A DNA stretch of 27,291 nt from an uncultured Alphaproteobacteria bacterium (GTDB lineage Bacteria > Pseudomonadota > Alphaproteobacteria > CAAHEQ01 > UBA3637). Shown here piece after piece: positions 1 to 8,336 of the stretch. How positions within the stretch are numbered: position 1 is the first letter of the stretch; the number at the start of each line of letters is the position of its first letter. The DNA lies in NCBI GenBank assembly GCA_937935995.1, contig CALGXF010000065.1, forward strand, positions 1 through 27,291, read 5' to 3'. A model generated the notes under the pieces. That model saw only the letters and a program-made list of their open reading frames with translations. It searched no databases and was not told the DNA's origin. A program made the position numbers and the translations under genes.

Positions 1-2
1 AA

Positions 3-722
3 GTTAAAAATGAAGATACCTGCACATGTGATGTTGACCCGGCTTGTACGTGTGAAGAACGCGGCGGAGAGACTATCTATTATTTAACGGGAGGTTGTTG
101 TGAACTGCCGTCGACATGTTGTAGTTTAGATGAAACCTGTGTCCAAGAAGAATGTACGATAACGGATGCGGAGCAATGCGGCGTGTTCTGTACAGAAGGT
201 GCACAAACAACGTCTGTATGTTGTACAGCTGTTTCGATTGACGGAGATGACCCGACAAACCATGTGTGGGTCGGCGACCCGTATGGCGATGGGTATTGTT
301 GTGCTTCCAAATCTGAAAGTCAAGATTGTTGTGAAGCGGCCGGCGAAACATGGAACGATGGTGTATGCTTGGCATCGAATTGCCAATCAACTTCAGGAAG
401 TGCGACTTCTTGTGCAGATGAAAATGGAAATAGTAACTCTGTAACGATTTTAAGTTTTAATGCGACAACATCCGGCAGAATTAGATATGCTATCAAAAAT
501 GTTTCAGGGTGTGGCGATCTTTGTCAAACATACATGCATTTAAATGACTGGACACAACGGGCAACCGGAGTTGGATGTACGTACACCTCTGATTCAGGAA
601 CATTCACCTACAGTCCAGGGCAAAATATTATTAAAATGACTGTTCACGGAGATTGCAAAAGTGAAAGTGACAGCAGCCTTCCCGGTTGTCAAACAACATC
701 TTATGAACTGACGTGTGAATAA
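3..722 (+). CDS. Cysteine-rich probable surface/secreted protein, 5' end cut off by window
   Basis: The frame is open from the first complete codon at base 3 to the TAA at 720-722, so this is the C-terminal 239 residues of a longer protein. An internal GTG at 183 could be read as a start but is not needed. The first 140 residues are very rich in Cys, often as CC pairs or CxC (TCTCD, GGCC, STCC, SVCC, GYCC, QDCC), a pattern typical of disulfide-bonded extracellular modules. The last 90 residues look like a beta-rich domain with fewer cysteines and a C-terminal ELTCE. The style resembles the cysteine-rich part of the pilin-like protein at 25862-27001, so it may be another pilin-like or adhesin-type protein whose N-terminus lies outside the window. 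No family is recognised and its function is unknown. A terminator follows directly. Confidence 0.7.
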   Translation, partial: VKNEDTCTCDVDPACTCEERGGETIYYLTGGCCELPSTCCSLDETCVQEECTITDAEQCGVFCTEGAQTTSVCCTAVSIDGDDPTNHVWVGDPYGDGYCCASKSESQDCCEAAGETWNDGVCLASNCQSTSGSATSCADENGNSNSVTILSFNATTSGRIRYAIKNVSGCGDLCQTYMHLNDWTQRATGVGCTYTSDSGTFTYSPGQNIIKMTVHGDCKSESDSSLPGCQTTSYELTCE

Positions 723-723
723 A

Positions 724-747
724 AAAAGGAGCCGTTCGGCTCCTTTT
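724..747. terminator. Bidirectional Rho-independent terminator
   Basis: AAAAGGAGCC and GGCTCCTTTT flank a GTTC-type tetraloop. The plus-strand side has T4 then CTT; the minus-strand side has a T7 run. It lies between the plus-strand Cys-rich gene and the minus-strand ileS cluster and can end both. Confidence 0.85.
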
Positions 748-748
748 C

Positions 749-961
749 TTATCTTTTACCGCGATAGCGCGTTGCCAAGCTGACCCGCATTGCCTTTAAT
801 CCCGGTCGTTGTGCAGAAACAACTTTATCATAATGAGACCGCTTCGTTTGCATTCGCATCATCAAATAAGACGCGTTCGGCATGCGCGGAACTCGAAACG
901 GATAAATCATTCCGCCCGTCAACACCGCTACAATCGCATAAAAATACATTTCTTTAGTCAT
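749..961 (-). CDS. Small membrane-anchored hypothetical protein downstream of ileS
   Basis: A 70-residue frame whose ATG (961-959) overlaps the end of ileS by 8 bases (ATGACTAA), an arrangement that suggests translational coupling. Residues 5-22 are hydrophobic (a single membrane segment) and the rest is strongly basic, ending RYRGKR. It fills exactly the space between the ileS stop and the shared terminator, which favours a real gene. A second ATG at codon 5 (949) is an alternative start. No family recognised; it could be chance open frame, since no homologue search was possible. Confidence 0.5.
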   Translation of the reverse strand: MTKEMYFYAIVAVLTGGMIYPFRVPRMPNASYLMMRMQTKRSHYDKVVSAQRPGLKAMRVSLATRYRGKR

Positions 962-3900
962 TTACTTTATCCAATTGAATTTGAATGGAACCATCGCCCA
1001 GCTCATCCGTCACATCCACATGTTCCAACACATTTGACGGCATCATGAATTTTGCCAAAACTTGTTCCATGATATAATTTTCGTGTAACAATAAAGCTTC
1101 TTTGACCAAGTCTGTCGAAGCCGTAAAAGTCACCTGAATCCGATCGGAAACGTGATATCCTTTTTCCTTACGCGCCGTTTGAACCAAACGAACAAAGTCA
1201 CGGGCAATGCCTTCTTTTTCCAATTCCGGATAAATGCGCGTGTCTAATTGAACAACCGCCGTGTTATCCGGCAAAGCCATCCCATCAATGCCGTCTTTTA
1301 ACACCAACCGCAATTCAAATTCGTCCGCATTCAAGACCTGACCGGCAATGAACAATGTTCCGTCTTCCCGAACTGTCCATTCATTGGTTTTGGAAGCCGC
1401 CATAATGTCTTTCATATAAGGGCCTAACCGTTTACCGATAAGCGGCGTTTTTAAATACAGGAAATGACTGGCCAACACATCAATGTCTTTAACAAAGCCG
1501 ACCTCTTTCACATTGATTTCGTCTTTGATAATGTCTTCAAACGGGCCTAATTCATCCACTTGTTCGCCGGCAACCGTCATCGTCGCCAACGGCAACCGGT
1601 TCCGCAGTTTCTTTTCTTCACGCACCGCTTTGGCCGTTGAACAAATAGCCCGAACCAAATCCATTTGACGCATTAAATCCGCATCTGCCGTCAACGCATC
1701 AGCCGATACCCAATCCGTTAAATGAACTGATTCATTTCCGGTCAAAGACTTGTACACATATTCGCTCATAAACGGCAACAAAGGCGCCAAAATTTGGCTC
1801 AACGTCACCAAAACCGTGTACAACGTATCAAAAGCTTCTTTATCCGTTCCGTCCCAGAACCGAGCCCGGCTGCGGCGAATATACCAGTTATTCAAAATTT
1901 CCAAAAAGTCCGCGCTTTCCTGACACGCTGTCATCATATCATACGTATCCATCGCGTGGGTCATCGTTTCCACCAACGTCTTTAATTTCGACAAAATGTA
2001 CCGATCCAACACATCCGAAGACGACGTTGTCAAATGGCCTTGAACCCCTTCGGCATTCGCATACAGACAGAAGAAATAAAAGGCATTCCATAACGGAATA
2101 AGCGCTTTACGAGCTGCTTTAGCAATTTCTTTACCCTCTTTATCAACAGCCACATTGCCGCCGCGCAGCACCGGAGACGATACTAAAAACCACCGAAGCG
2201 CATCCGACCCCATTGTGTCCAAAACACCGTTCGGATCCGGATAGTTTTTCAATTTCTTGGACAGCTTTTGACCATTGTCCGCCATCAATAAACCCGTACA
2301 GACACAATTCTTAAACGCCGGTTTATGATGCAAAGCCGTCGATAAAACCGTCAACGTATAAAACCATCCGCGCGTTTGATCCATTGCTTCCACAATAAAA
2401 TCAGCCGGGAAATGGTTTTCAAACCAGCTTTTGTTTTCAAACGGATAATGTACTTGGCCATACGGCATAGACCCGGATTCAAACCAACAGTCAAAGACAT
2501 CGCCGACCCGCCGCATCATGGTTTGCCCGCTCGGGTCATCCGGATTCGGGTACACCACATCATCAATGTACGGTTTATGCAAATCTTTGACATCAATGCC
2601 GGTTTTTTCCTTAATTTCGGCAATTGACCCGAATACATCCACGCGTGGGAATTTCGGATTATCTGACTTCCAAACCGGAATCGGTGTTCCCCAGAACCGG
2701 TTACGGGAAATCGACCAGTCTCTGGCCCCTTCCAACCATTTACCGAACCGCCCGTCTTTAACATGCTCCGGAATCCATGTGATTTGCTGATTCAACTGCA
2801 CCATTTCATCGTTAAAATCAGACACTTTCACAAACCAGCTCGACATCGCTTTGTAAATCAACGGCGTATCGGTGCGCCAGCAATACGGATAACTGTGTGT
2901 ATATTGTTCCCGTTTCACCAGTTTGCGATTTTCCTTGAGCCACGCCAAAACCAATTCATTCACATCAAAAACCTGTTTTCCTTGATAATCAGGCACTTCA
3001 GCCGTAAAACGACCCGCTTCATCCACCGGGCACACAATCGGAAAGTCCGGGTCGCACGCACGGCAAGCTTCAAAGTCATCTTGCCCGAAACCCGGTGCAA
3101 TATGCACAATTCCGGTTCCGTCTTCGGTCGACACAAAAGACCCGGCAATCACTTTAAAGGCGCCTTTTTCCGTCAAATGCTTAAAATACGGGAACATCGG
3201 TTCGTATAACAATCCGACCAAGTCTTTGCCTTTAATCACGGCGACTTCCGTTGCCTGAGCCAGTTGTTGTTTATATTTGTCTTTCAACGCAGACGCCAAA
3301 ATATACTGTTCCGACCCTTCCTGCATCACGGAATAATCAATGTCTTCGCCGACGGCAATCATCAAGTTAGACGGCAATGTCCAAGGCGTCGTCGTCCACA
3401 CCAACAAATGGCGCCCGTCTTGTAATTTAAACAAAACCGTAATTGCCGTATCTGTTTTGTCTTTATAACCTTGATTGACTTCAAAGTTCGACAACGGCGT
3501 TTCAGCCGCCCAAGAATACGGCAGCACGCGGAAATCTTCGTAAATCAACCCTTTGTCATATAATTCTTTAAAGTTGTGAATGACCGATTCCATAAACGGC
3601 AAATCCATGGTTTTATAATCATGGTCAAAATCAACCCACCGGCCGATGCGGCGGAACATATCCGTCCAAATCGTTGAATACTTCAGCACGTCCTGACGGC
3701 AAAAAGCATTAAACTTTTCCACACCGAATTCTTCGATTTGCTTGCGTCCCGACACGCCCAACTGTTTTTCGGCAGACATTTCAGCCGGCAATCCGTGACA
3801 GTCCCATCCTAACCGGCGTTCGACTTTTTTCCCGCGCATCGTTTGATACCGCGCCACCACGTCTTTGACATACGACACCATAATGTGACCGTAGTGCGGC

Positions 3901-4076
3901 GTCCCGTTTGCAAACGGAGGCCCGTCATAAAACACAAATTCATCTGCGTTTTCGCGGTTTTTCACAGATTTTTTAAACGTATCGTTTTCATTCCAAAATT
4001 TTAAAATTTCCAATTCTTGATTGGGAAAATTGATTTGAGCATTCAATTCAGGATAATATTTTTGGTTGTCGGACAT
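954..4076 (-). CDS. ileS: Isoleucyl-tRNA synthetase, long (type 2, eukaryote-like) form
   Basis: Charges tRNA-Ile with isoleucine in the cytoplasm and edits valine. It is 1040 residues, longer than the usual 930-970 residue bacterial type 1 enzyme. The HIGH motif reads HYGH at 61-64 after DGPPFANGTP; the KMSKS motif reads KLSKK at 604-608 followed by LKNYPDPNG. The segment DWSISRNRFWGTPIPVW near residue 450 is typical of the type 2 clade. No C-terminal CxxC zinc finger of the type 1 enzyme is visible. Type 2 enzymes are known for natural resistance to mupirocin; that this one is resistant is inference. It has its own promoter 90-120 bases upstream and is followed by a small coupled frame. The start ATG at 4076 is preceded by AGAGGAAAAA. 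Confidence 0.97.
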   Translation of the reverse strand: MSDNQKYYPELNAQINFPNQELEILKFWNENDTFKKSVKNRENADEFVFYDGPPFANGTPHYGHIMVSYVKDVVARYQTMRGKKVERRLGWDCHGLPAEMSAEKQLGVSGRKQIEEFGVEKFNAFCRQDVLKYSTIWTDMFRRIGRWVDFDHDYKTMDLPFMESVIHNFKELYDKGLIYEDFRVLPYSWAAETPLSNFEVNQGYKDKTDTAITVLFKLQDGRHLLVWTTTPWTLPSNLMIAVGEDIDYSVMQEGSEQYILASALKDKYKQQLAQATEVAVIKGKDLVGLLYEPMFPYFKHLTEKGAFKVIAGSFVSTEDGTGIVHIAPGFGQDDFEACRACDPDFPIVCPVDEAGRFTAEVPDYQGKQVFDVNELVLAWLKENRKLVKREQYTHSYPYCWRTDTPLIYKAMSSWFVKVSDFNDEMVQLNQQITWIPEHVKDGRFGKWLEGARDWSISRNRFWGTPIPVWKSDNPKFPRVDVFGSIAEIKEKTGIDVKDLHKPYIDDVVYPNPDDPSGQTMMRRVGDVFDCWFESGSMPYGQVHYPFENKSWFENHFPADFIVEAMDQTRGWFYTLTVLSTALHHKPAFKNCVCTGLLMADNGQKLSKKLKNYPDPNGVLDTMGSDALRWFLVSSPVLRGGNVAVDKEGKEIAKAARKALIPLWNAFYFFCLYANAEGVQGHLTTSSSDVLDRYILSKLKTLVETMTHAMDTYDMMTACQESADFLEILNNWYIRRSRARFWDGTDKEAFDTLYTVLVTLSQILAPLLPFMSEYVYKSLTGNESVHLTDWVSADALTADADLMRQMDLVRAICSTAKAVREEKKLRNRLPLATMTVAGEQVDELGPFEDIIKDEINVKEVGFVKDIDVLASHFLYLKTPLIGKRLGPYMKDIMAASKTNEWTVREDGTLFIAGQVLNADEFELRLVLKDGIDGMALPDNTAVVQLDTRIYPELEKEGIARDFVRLVQTARKEKGYHVSDRIQVTFTASTDLVKEALLLHENYIMEQVLAKFMMPSNVLEHVDVTDELGDGSIQIQLDKVND

Positions 4077-4169
4077 TTTTTCCTCTGATTTCGACTGTTA
4101 AGTTAGTAATTTTTTGAAAAGAAAAAGAACAAAGATAAATCGCGGCATCAGCCACGAATTCGACGAATC

Positions 4170-4198
4170 AATATAATGTGTTGTCCTATTTTTGTCAT
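4170..4198 (-). promoter_or_regulatory. Candidate sigma-70 promoter of ileS
   Basis: On the minus strand ATGACA (4198-4193), a 17-base spacer and TATATT (4175-4170) match the housekeeping consensus 5/6 and 5/6. It leaves a 5' leader of roughly 90 bases before the ileS ATG. The whole gap 4077-4245 holds no gene; just downstream of the preceding gene (4205-4240) is a weak AT-rich hairpin with TGATTTT/AAAATCA arms. Confidence 0.6.
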
Positions 4199-4245
4199 CA
4201 TGCTTTGGTTATAGCTGATTTTCATTCAAAAATCAAGCGTTAAAA

Positions 4246-4755
4246 TCAATCTGACAGCGGATAAATCTCCGTCAGGAACGTCTTGATATCCGACGCCACA
4301 GCATTCGGCATTTGCGCAACATCCGCCACAAAGTATTGTTGCGTCGGCCGCGCATACACACTGATGACGGAAATAAACTTTTGAAAAGCATCCGCCGCAG
4401 CCGCCTCATCGAACGTCAAAGAAGCCGGTATTTCAACAATGCGGACGATTTGGCGCGCTTCCCATGGTTGGACAGCTTGTCGCACCGCCCGAACAATTGC
4501 TTCACCGTTCGGACAGGTAATCGCTTCAACAGACGGCACAACCACCACTATCGGCGCTTTGTCATTTGTTTTAAAAGATAAAAGCAAATTCACTTGTTGC
4601 CCTTCTTCTTCCGTCAACGTGTAAAGACCGGGTTTGGTAAAATCCGGCGCTTTCAAAATAAAATAAGCCGCCAACGCCGCCAGCATCACAAACCCGATGA
4701 CAAGCGCGTTCACATAAGACCGATAAACTTTTAACAATAAAATCCGATCAAGCAT
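4246..4755 (-). CDS. Single-TM protein of unknown function downstream of yejF
   Basis: The start chosen is ATG 4755, which overlaps the yejF stop by 8 bases and has a GGAAAA stretch in front of it; an upstream in-frame ATG at 4782 lies inside yejF and has no ribosome site. This gives 169 residues: a short basic N-terminus, one membrane helix at about residues 17-38 (NALVIGFVMLAALAAYFIL), then a soluble domain of about 125 residues that should face the periplasm by the positive-inside rule. The domain has alternating strand/helix character (APIVVVVPSVEAI, RQIVRIVEIPASL). Family not recognised. Position suggests co-transcription with the peptide importer, but this does not prove a shared role. 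Confidence 0.75.
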   Translation of the reverse strand: MLDRILLLKVYRSYVNALVIGFVMLAALAAYFILKAPDFTKPGLYTLTEEEGQQVNLLLSFKTNDKAPIVVVVPSVEAITCPNGEAIVRAVRQAVQPWEARQIVRIVEIPASLTFDEAAAADAFQKFISVISVYARPTQQYFVADVAQMPNAVASDIKTFLTEIYPLSD

Positions 4756-6238
4756 GCGTTTTTTCCAAAAAGGCCGAAGCAATCAATTGCTGTGTAAAAG
4801 GTTGCGTCGGCTGTTCAAAAATATCCCGAACCGTTCCCGTTTCTACGGGATGACCGTCTTTAAGCACCAACACCTGGTCTGCCATTCGACGAATGACTTG
4901 CATATCATGTGTGATGAACAGATAAGCCAGTTTATCCGTTTCTTGAACATTTTGCAACAGAGTCAATAGCTTTTCTTGTGTTTGGACATCCAACGCGCTG
5001 GTCGGTTCGTCTAAAATCAAGACGTTCGGTTTTAACACCAGCGCCCGCGCAAAAGCAATCCGTTGCCGCTGACCGCCCGACAGTTCATGCGGGTATCGGT
5101 TTAAAATCGTTTTATCCAAATCCACTTTTTGCAACGTTTCCAATATTCGCCGATGACGCAAAAAAGGCGACAACCCTTTTTGATGCAGCCTTAACCCTTC
5201 TTCAATGATTTCTTTGACCGAAAAACGCGGGTTTAAAGAAGAAAACGGATCTTGAAACACAAAGCCCATTTTCGGACGCACGGCACGCAGTTTTGATGCA
5301 GACAAAACAGACCAATCGACACCGTCCACCCAAATCGATCCCGTTGACGGAATCAAGCGCAACATGGCCTGTGCCAACGTGGTTTTGCCCGACCCGCTTT
5401 CGCCGACAATGCCCAATGTTTCGCCTTGCCTAACATCAAAAGAAATATGTGACAAAGCCTTGAAATCACCGTAAGAAACAGATAAATCCCGAACCGACGC
5501 CGCAACGGGTGCTTTGGCCGGCACCGGTCGATACAAGACAGCCGGCTGAGGCCGAACATGCGGCGGCACAATTCGGCCGTCTTTCATGAAATAACACCTG
5601 TCCGCCATATAAGAGACAACCCGTTGGTCATGTGAAATAAACAAAACAGACAACCCCAACTTTTTTTGCAACGATTTCAACAAATCCAAAATTTGTTTTT
5701 GAAGCGTCACATCCAATGCCGTCGTCGGTTCATCGGCAATCAATAAATCAGGCCGCCCGGCCAAAGCCATCGCAATCATGACGCGTTGGCGTTCTCCGCC
5801 GGAAAGCTCGTGCGGGAAAGCATTAATTTTGGCTTTCGGATTTTTAAGGCCGACTTGTTTCAATACCTGAATGACATCGCTTTCGGGAGCTTTTTTAAAA
5901 TGAATGCGCATCACTTCTTTAATTTGTTGCCCAATGCAATGCAACGGATTTAAGGACGTCATCGGTTCTTGGAAAATCAACCCGATACGTCGACCGCGAA
6001 CGGATTGCATCTGTTTGTCATTCAAAGTCGTCAATTCCCGGCCGTTCAACTGAATAGAACCGGACACGCGGGCATTTTGCACCAATCCCAAAATCGACAA
6101 AGCCATCACGGATTTGCCCGACCCGCTGGCCCCAATCAACGCGACACATTCGCCTTTATTCACATGAAACGATACATCATCCACGACCGTCTTGTTTTGA
6201 AAAGAAATGGTTAAGTGCGCAACGGTTAACAAGCTCAT
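4748..6238 (-). CDS. yejF: ABC transporter ATPase, tandem nucleotide-binding domains (YejF-like)
   Basis: Energises the YejABEF-type oligopeptide importer at the cytoplasmic face. 496 residues with two complete ATPase units: Walker A GASGSGKS at 36-43, signature LSGGERQR at 145-152 and Walker B DLLIADE at 164-170; then Walker A GESGSGKT at 279-286, signature LSGGQRQR at 386-393 and Walker B VLILDE at 406-411. Both units look catalytically intact. It is slightly shorter than the roughly 530-residue enterobacterial YejF, mainly in the linker (about 225-248). The ATG overlaps the yejE stop by 4 bases. In Escherichia coli this transporter takes up microcin C; the natural substrates are probably short peptides. 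Confidence 0.95.
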   Translation of the reverse strand: MSLLTVAHLTISFQNKTVVDDVSFHVNKGECVALIGASGSGKSVMALSILGLVQNARVSGSIQLNGRELTTLNDKQMQSVRGRRIGLIFQEPMTSLNPLHCIGQQIKEVMRIHFKKAPESDVIQVLKQVGLKNPKAKINAFPHELSGGERQRVMIAMALAGRPDLLIADEPTTALDVTLQKQILDLLKSLQKKLGLSVLFISHDQRVVSYMADRCYFMKDGRIVPPHVRPQPAVLYRPVPAKAPVAASVRDLSVSYGDFKALSHISFDVRQGETLGIVGESGSGKTTLAQAMLRLIPSTGSIWVDGVDWSVLSASKLRAVRPKMGFVFQDPFSSLNPRFSVKEIIEEGLRLHQKGLSPFLRHRRILETLQKVDLDKTILNRYPHELSGGQRQRIAFARALVLKPNVLILDEPTSALDVQTQEKLLTLLQNVQETDKLAYLFITHDMQVIRRMADQVLVLKDGHPVETGTVRDIFEQPTQPFTQQLIASAFLEKTHA

Positions 6239-7254
6239 TTTATCTCCTTTCGGGGATCAAATGCATCCCGCACCCCTTCGCCGATAAAAATCAAACAAGA
6301 CAATAAAACGGACAGGACGATAAAAGCCGTCAATCCAATCCACGGCGCTTGCAGATTGTCTTTGCCTTGACGCACCAATTCACCCAAAGACGGTTCACCG
6401 GGCGGCAAGCCGAAACCCAAAAAATCCAACGCTGTCAAGGCAACAATCGCTCCGGACAAAATAAACGGAATATAAGTCAACGCCGATACGCAGGCATTGG
6501 GCAAAATATGTTTACGCATGATTTGAAAATCCGATACGCCCACGACTTTGGCGGCCTTAACATAATCCATATTGCGACCGCGCAAAAATTCTGCTCGCAC
6601 AACACTGACCAACGCCGGCCAACTGAACAACATCAGCACAATCAACAACGTCATAAAACCCGGCTTAAACAAACTGAACACGATGATTAAAATAAACAGT
6701 TGCGGCAAAGACCCCCAAATTTCAATCACGCGCTGTAAGATTAAATCAGTTTTGCCGCCGAAATAGCCTTGAACAGCTCCCATCAAAATCCCGATCAGCG
6801 ACGACACGAACGTCAAAGCGATACCAAATAAAACCGACGCACGCAACCCGTAAATCAATCGTGCTAAAATATCCCGCGCCTGATCATCGGTTCCGAGCCA
6901 ATTTTGACGGCTGGGCGGCGCCGGAGAAGCGACTTTTAAATCATAATTAATCGTATCATACGAAAACGCAATCAACGGCATCAGCATCCATCCGTTGGAT
7001 TGAATTTCGTGTTGTGTAAACGGGTCTTTGTAATCGGCTTGCGTCGGCAAAATCCCGCCAAAATCCGCATCCGTATACATGTGCAGCATCGGAAAATAAG
7101 TTTGTCCTTTGTACCGAACAATCAGCGGTTTATCATTCGCCAAAATCTCGGCAAACAAAGAAATGAAAAATAAAAAACCGAACACAATCAGCGCTCCGAA
7201 TGCGCGTTTATTCGCTTTAAACAAAGACAAGCGGCGGCGGTTCAAAGGGGTCAT
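6235..7254 (-). CDS. yejE: ABC transporter permease YejE
   Basis: Inner-membrane permease subunit (DppC/OppC type) of the peptide importer, 339 residues. The N-terminus has one membrane helix (about 20-41) followed by a long periplasmic stretch with GWMLMPLIAFSYDTINYD and NWLGTDDQARDILARLIYG, typical of this family, then about five more helices. The cytoplasmic coupling (EAA) loop is FLRGRNMDYVKAAKVVGVSD followed by RKHILPNA. Its ATG overlaps the yejB stop by 4 bases and its own stop overlaps yejF by 4 bases. Confidence 0.95.
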   Translation of the reverse strand: MTPLNRRRLSLFKANKRAFGALIVFGFLFFISLFAEILANDKPLIVRYKGQTYFPMLHMYTDADFGGILPTQADYKDPFTQHEIQSNGWMLMPLIAFSYDTINYDLKVASPAPPSRQNWLGTDDQARDILARLIYGLRASVLFGIALTFVSSLIGILMGAVQGYFGGKTDLILQRVIEIWGSLPQLFILIIVFSLFKPGFMTLLIVLMLFSWPALVSVVRAEFLRGRNMDYVKAAKVVGVSDFQIMRKHILPNACVSALTYIPFILSGAIVALTALDFLGFGLPPGEPSLGELVRQGKDNLQAPWIGLTAFIVLSVLLSCLIFIGEGVRDAFDPRKEIK

Positions 7255-8336
7255 GCAGTCCTCCTGTCAAAATCAATGCGCGGGTCAATCAAATGGTATG
7301 TCAAATCGCTGATTAAATTCAAAACCAATCCCAACAGCGTAAACATATAAAGCGTTCCGAAAATCACGGGAAAATCTCGGTTCATCACAGATTCAAAACC
7401 CAATAATCCCAATCCGTCCAATGAAAAAATCACTTCAATCAACACCGACCCCGTGAACAGCAAAGCAATCAAAGTTGCCGGAAATCCCGCCACAACAATC
7501 AACATCGCATTACGAAACACATGGCCGTACAAAACCCGGCGTTCGGACAAGCCTTTGGCACGCGCGGTAATGACATAATTTTTCTTTAATTCATCCAAAA
7601 AAGCATTTTTGGTCAACATCGTTAATCCCGCAAAACCGCCGATAACCATAGCCGTCACCGGCAAAACCATGTGATGCAAATAATCTAAAACCTTCATCGG
7701 ACCGGACAAAGTGTCCCAATTATCCGACACCAATCCTTTGAGCGGAAACCAATCCAAATACCGGCCGCCCGCAAACACGATGACTAAAAAAATCGCGAAC
7801 AAAAAGGACGGTATCGCATAGCCGATGATAAGCCCCCAACTGGTCACCAAATCAAATCGAGAACCGTCTTTGACCGCCTTTCGGATGCCGAGCGGTATGG
7901 AAATCAGGTAAATCAACAACGTGCTCCACACCCCCAAAGAAATGGAAACAGGCATTTTTTCCAAAATCAAATCGATGACTTTTTTATCTTGATAAAAGCT
8001 TTTGCCGAAATCGAAAACCAGATAATTTTTCATCATTGTGAAAAAGCGTTCATGAAGCGGTTTATCAAATCCGAATTGTTTTTCCAATTCCTGAATTAAA
8101 TCCGCCCGCACGCCTTGCGCACCTTGATATTTCGAAGACGCTGCCCCACGTTCCATCACAGCCGCTGCGCTGCCGGTCATGCGCGCCGTCGCCGAGACGT
8201 TTTGCCCTTCTATTTTCATCATCATTTGTTCAACGGGACCACCCGGCGCCAGCTGAATAAACAAAAAGTTAATCAACATAATGCCGAACAAAGTGAGCGG
8301 AATTAACGCCAACCGTTTTAAAATATATTTTGTCAT
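7251..8336 (-). CDS. yejB: ABC transporter permease YejB
   Basis: Second permease subunit (DppB/OppB type), 361 residues, close to the family length of about 364. The start at 8336 (MTKYILKRL) is preferred because its ATGA overlaps the yejA stop and GGTGGG lies just upstream; an ATG four codons further up (8348) is possible. N-terminal helix (ALIPLTLFGIMLINFLFIQL) is followed by APGGPVEQMM, a family hallmark, and a long periplasmic segment. The coupling loop is KNYVITARAKGLSERRV followed by GHVFRNAM. Confidence 0.95.
   Translation of the reverse strand: MTKYILKRLALIPLTLFGIMLINFLFIQLAPGGPVEQMMMKIEGQNVSATARMTGSAAAVMERGAASSKYQGAQGVRADLIQELEKQFGFDKPLHERFFTMMKNYLVFDFGKSFYQDKKVIDLILEKMPVSISLGVWSTLLIYLISIPLGIRKAVKDGSRFDLVTSWGLIIGYAIPSFLFAIFLVIVFAGGRYLDWFPLKGLVSDNWDTLSGPMKVLDYLHHMVLPVTAMVIGGFAGLTMLTKNAFLDELKKNYVITARAKGLSERRVLYGHVFRNAMLIVVAGFPATLIALLFTGSVLIEVIFSLDGLGLLGFESVMNRDFPVIFGTLYMFTLLGLVLNLISDLTYHLIDPRIDFDRRTA

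Noticed and set aside
2763..3209. 148-residue plus-strand frame inside ileS
   Set aside because: Antisense shadow of a well-supported synthetase gene.
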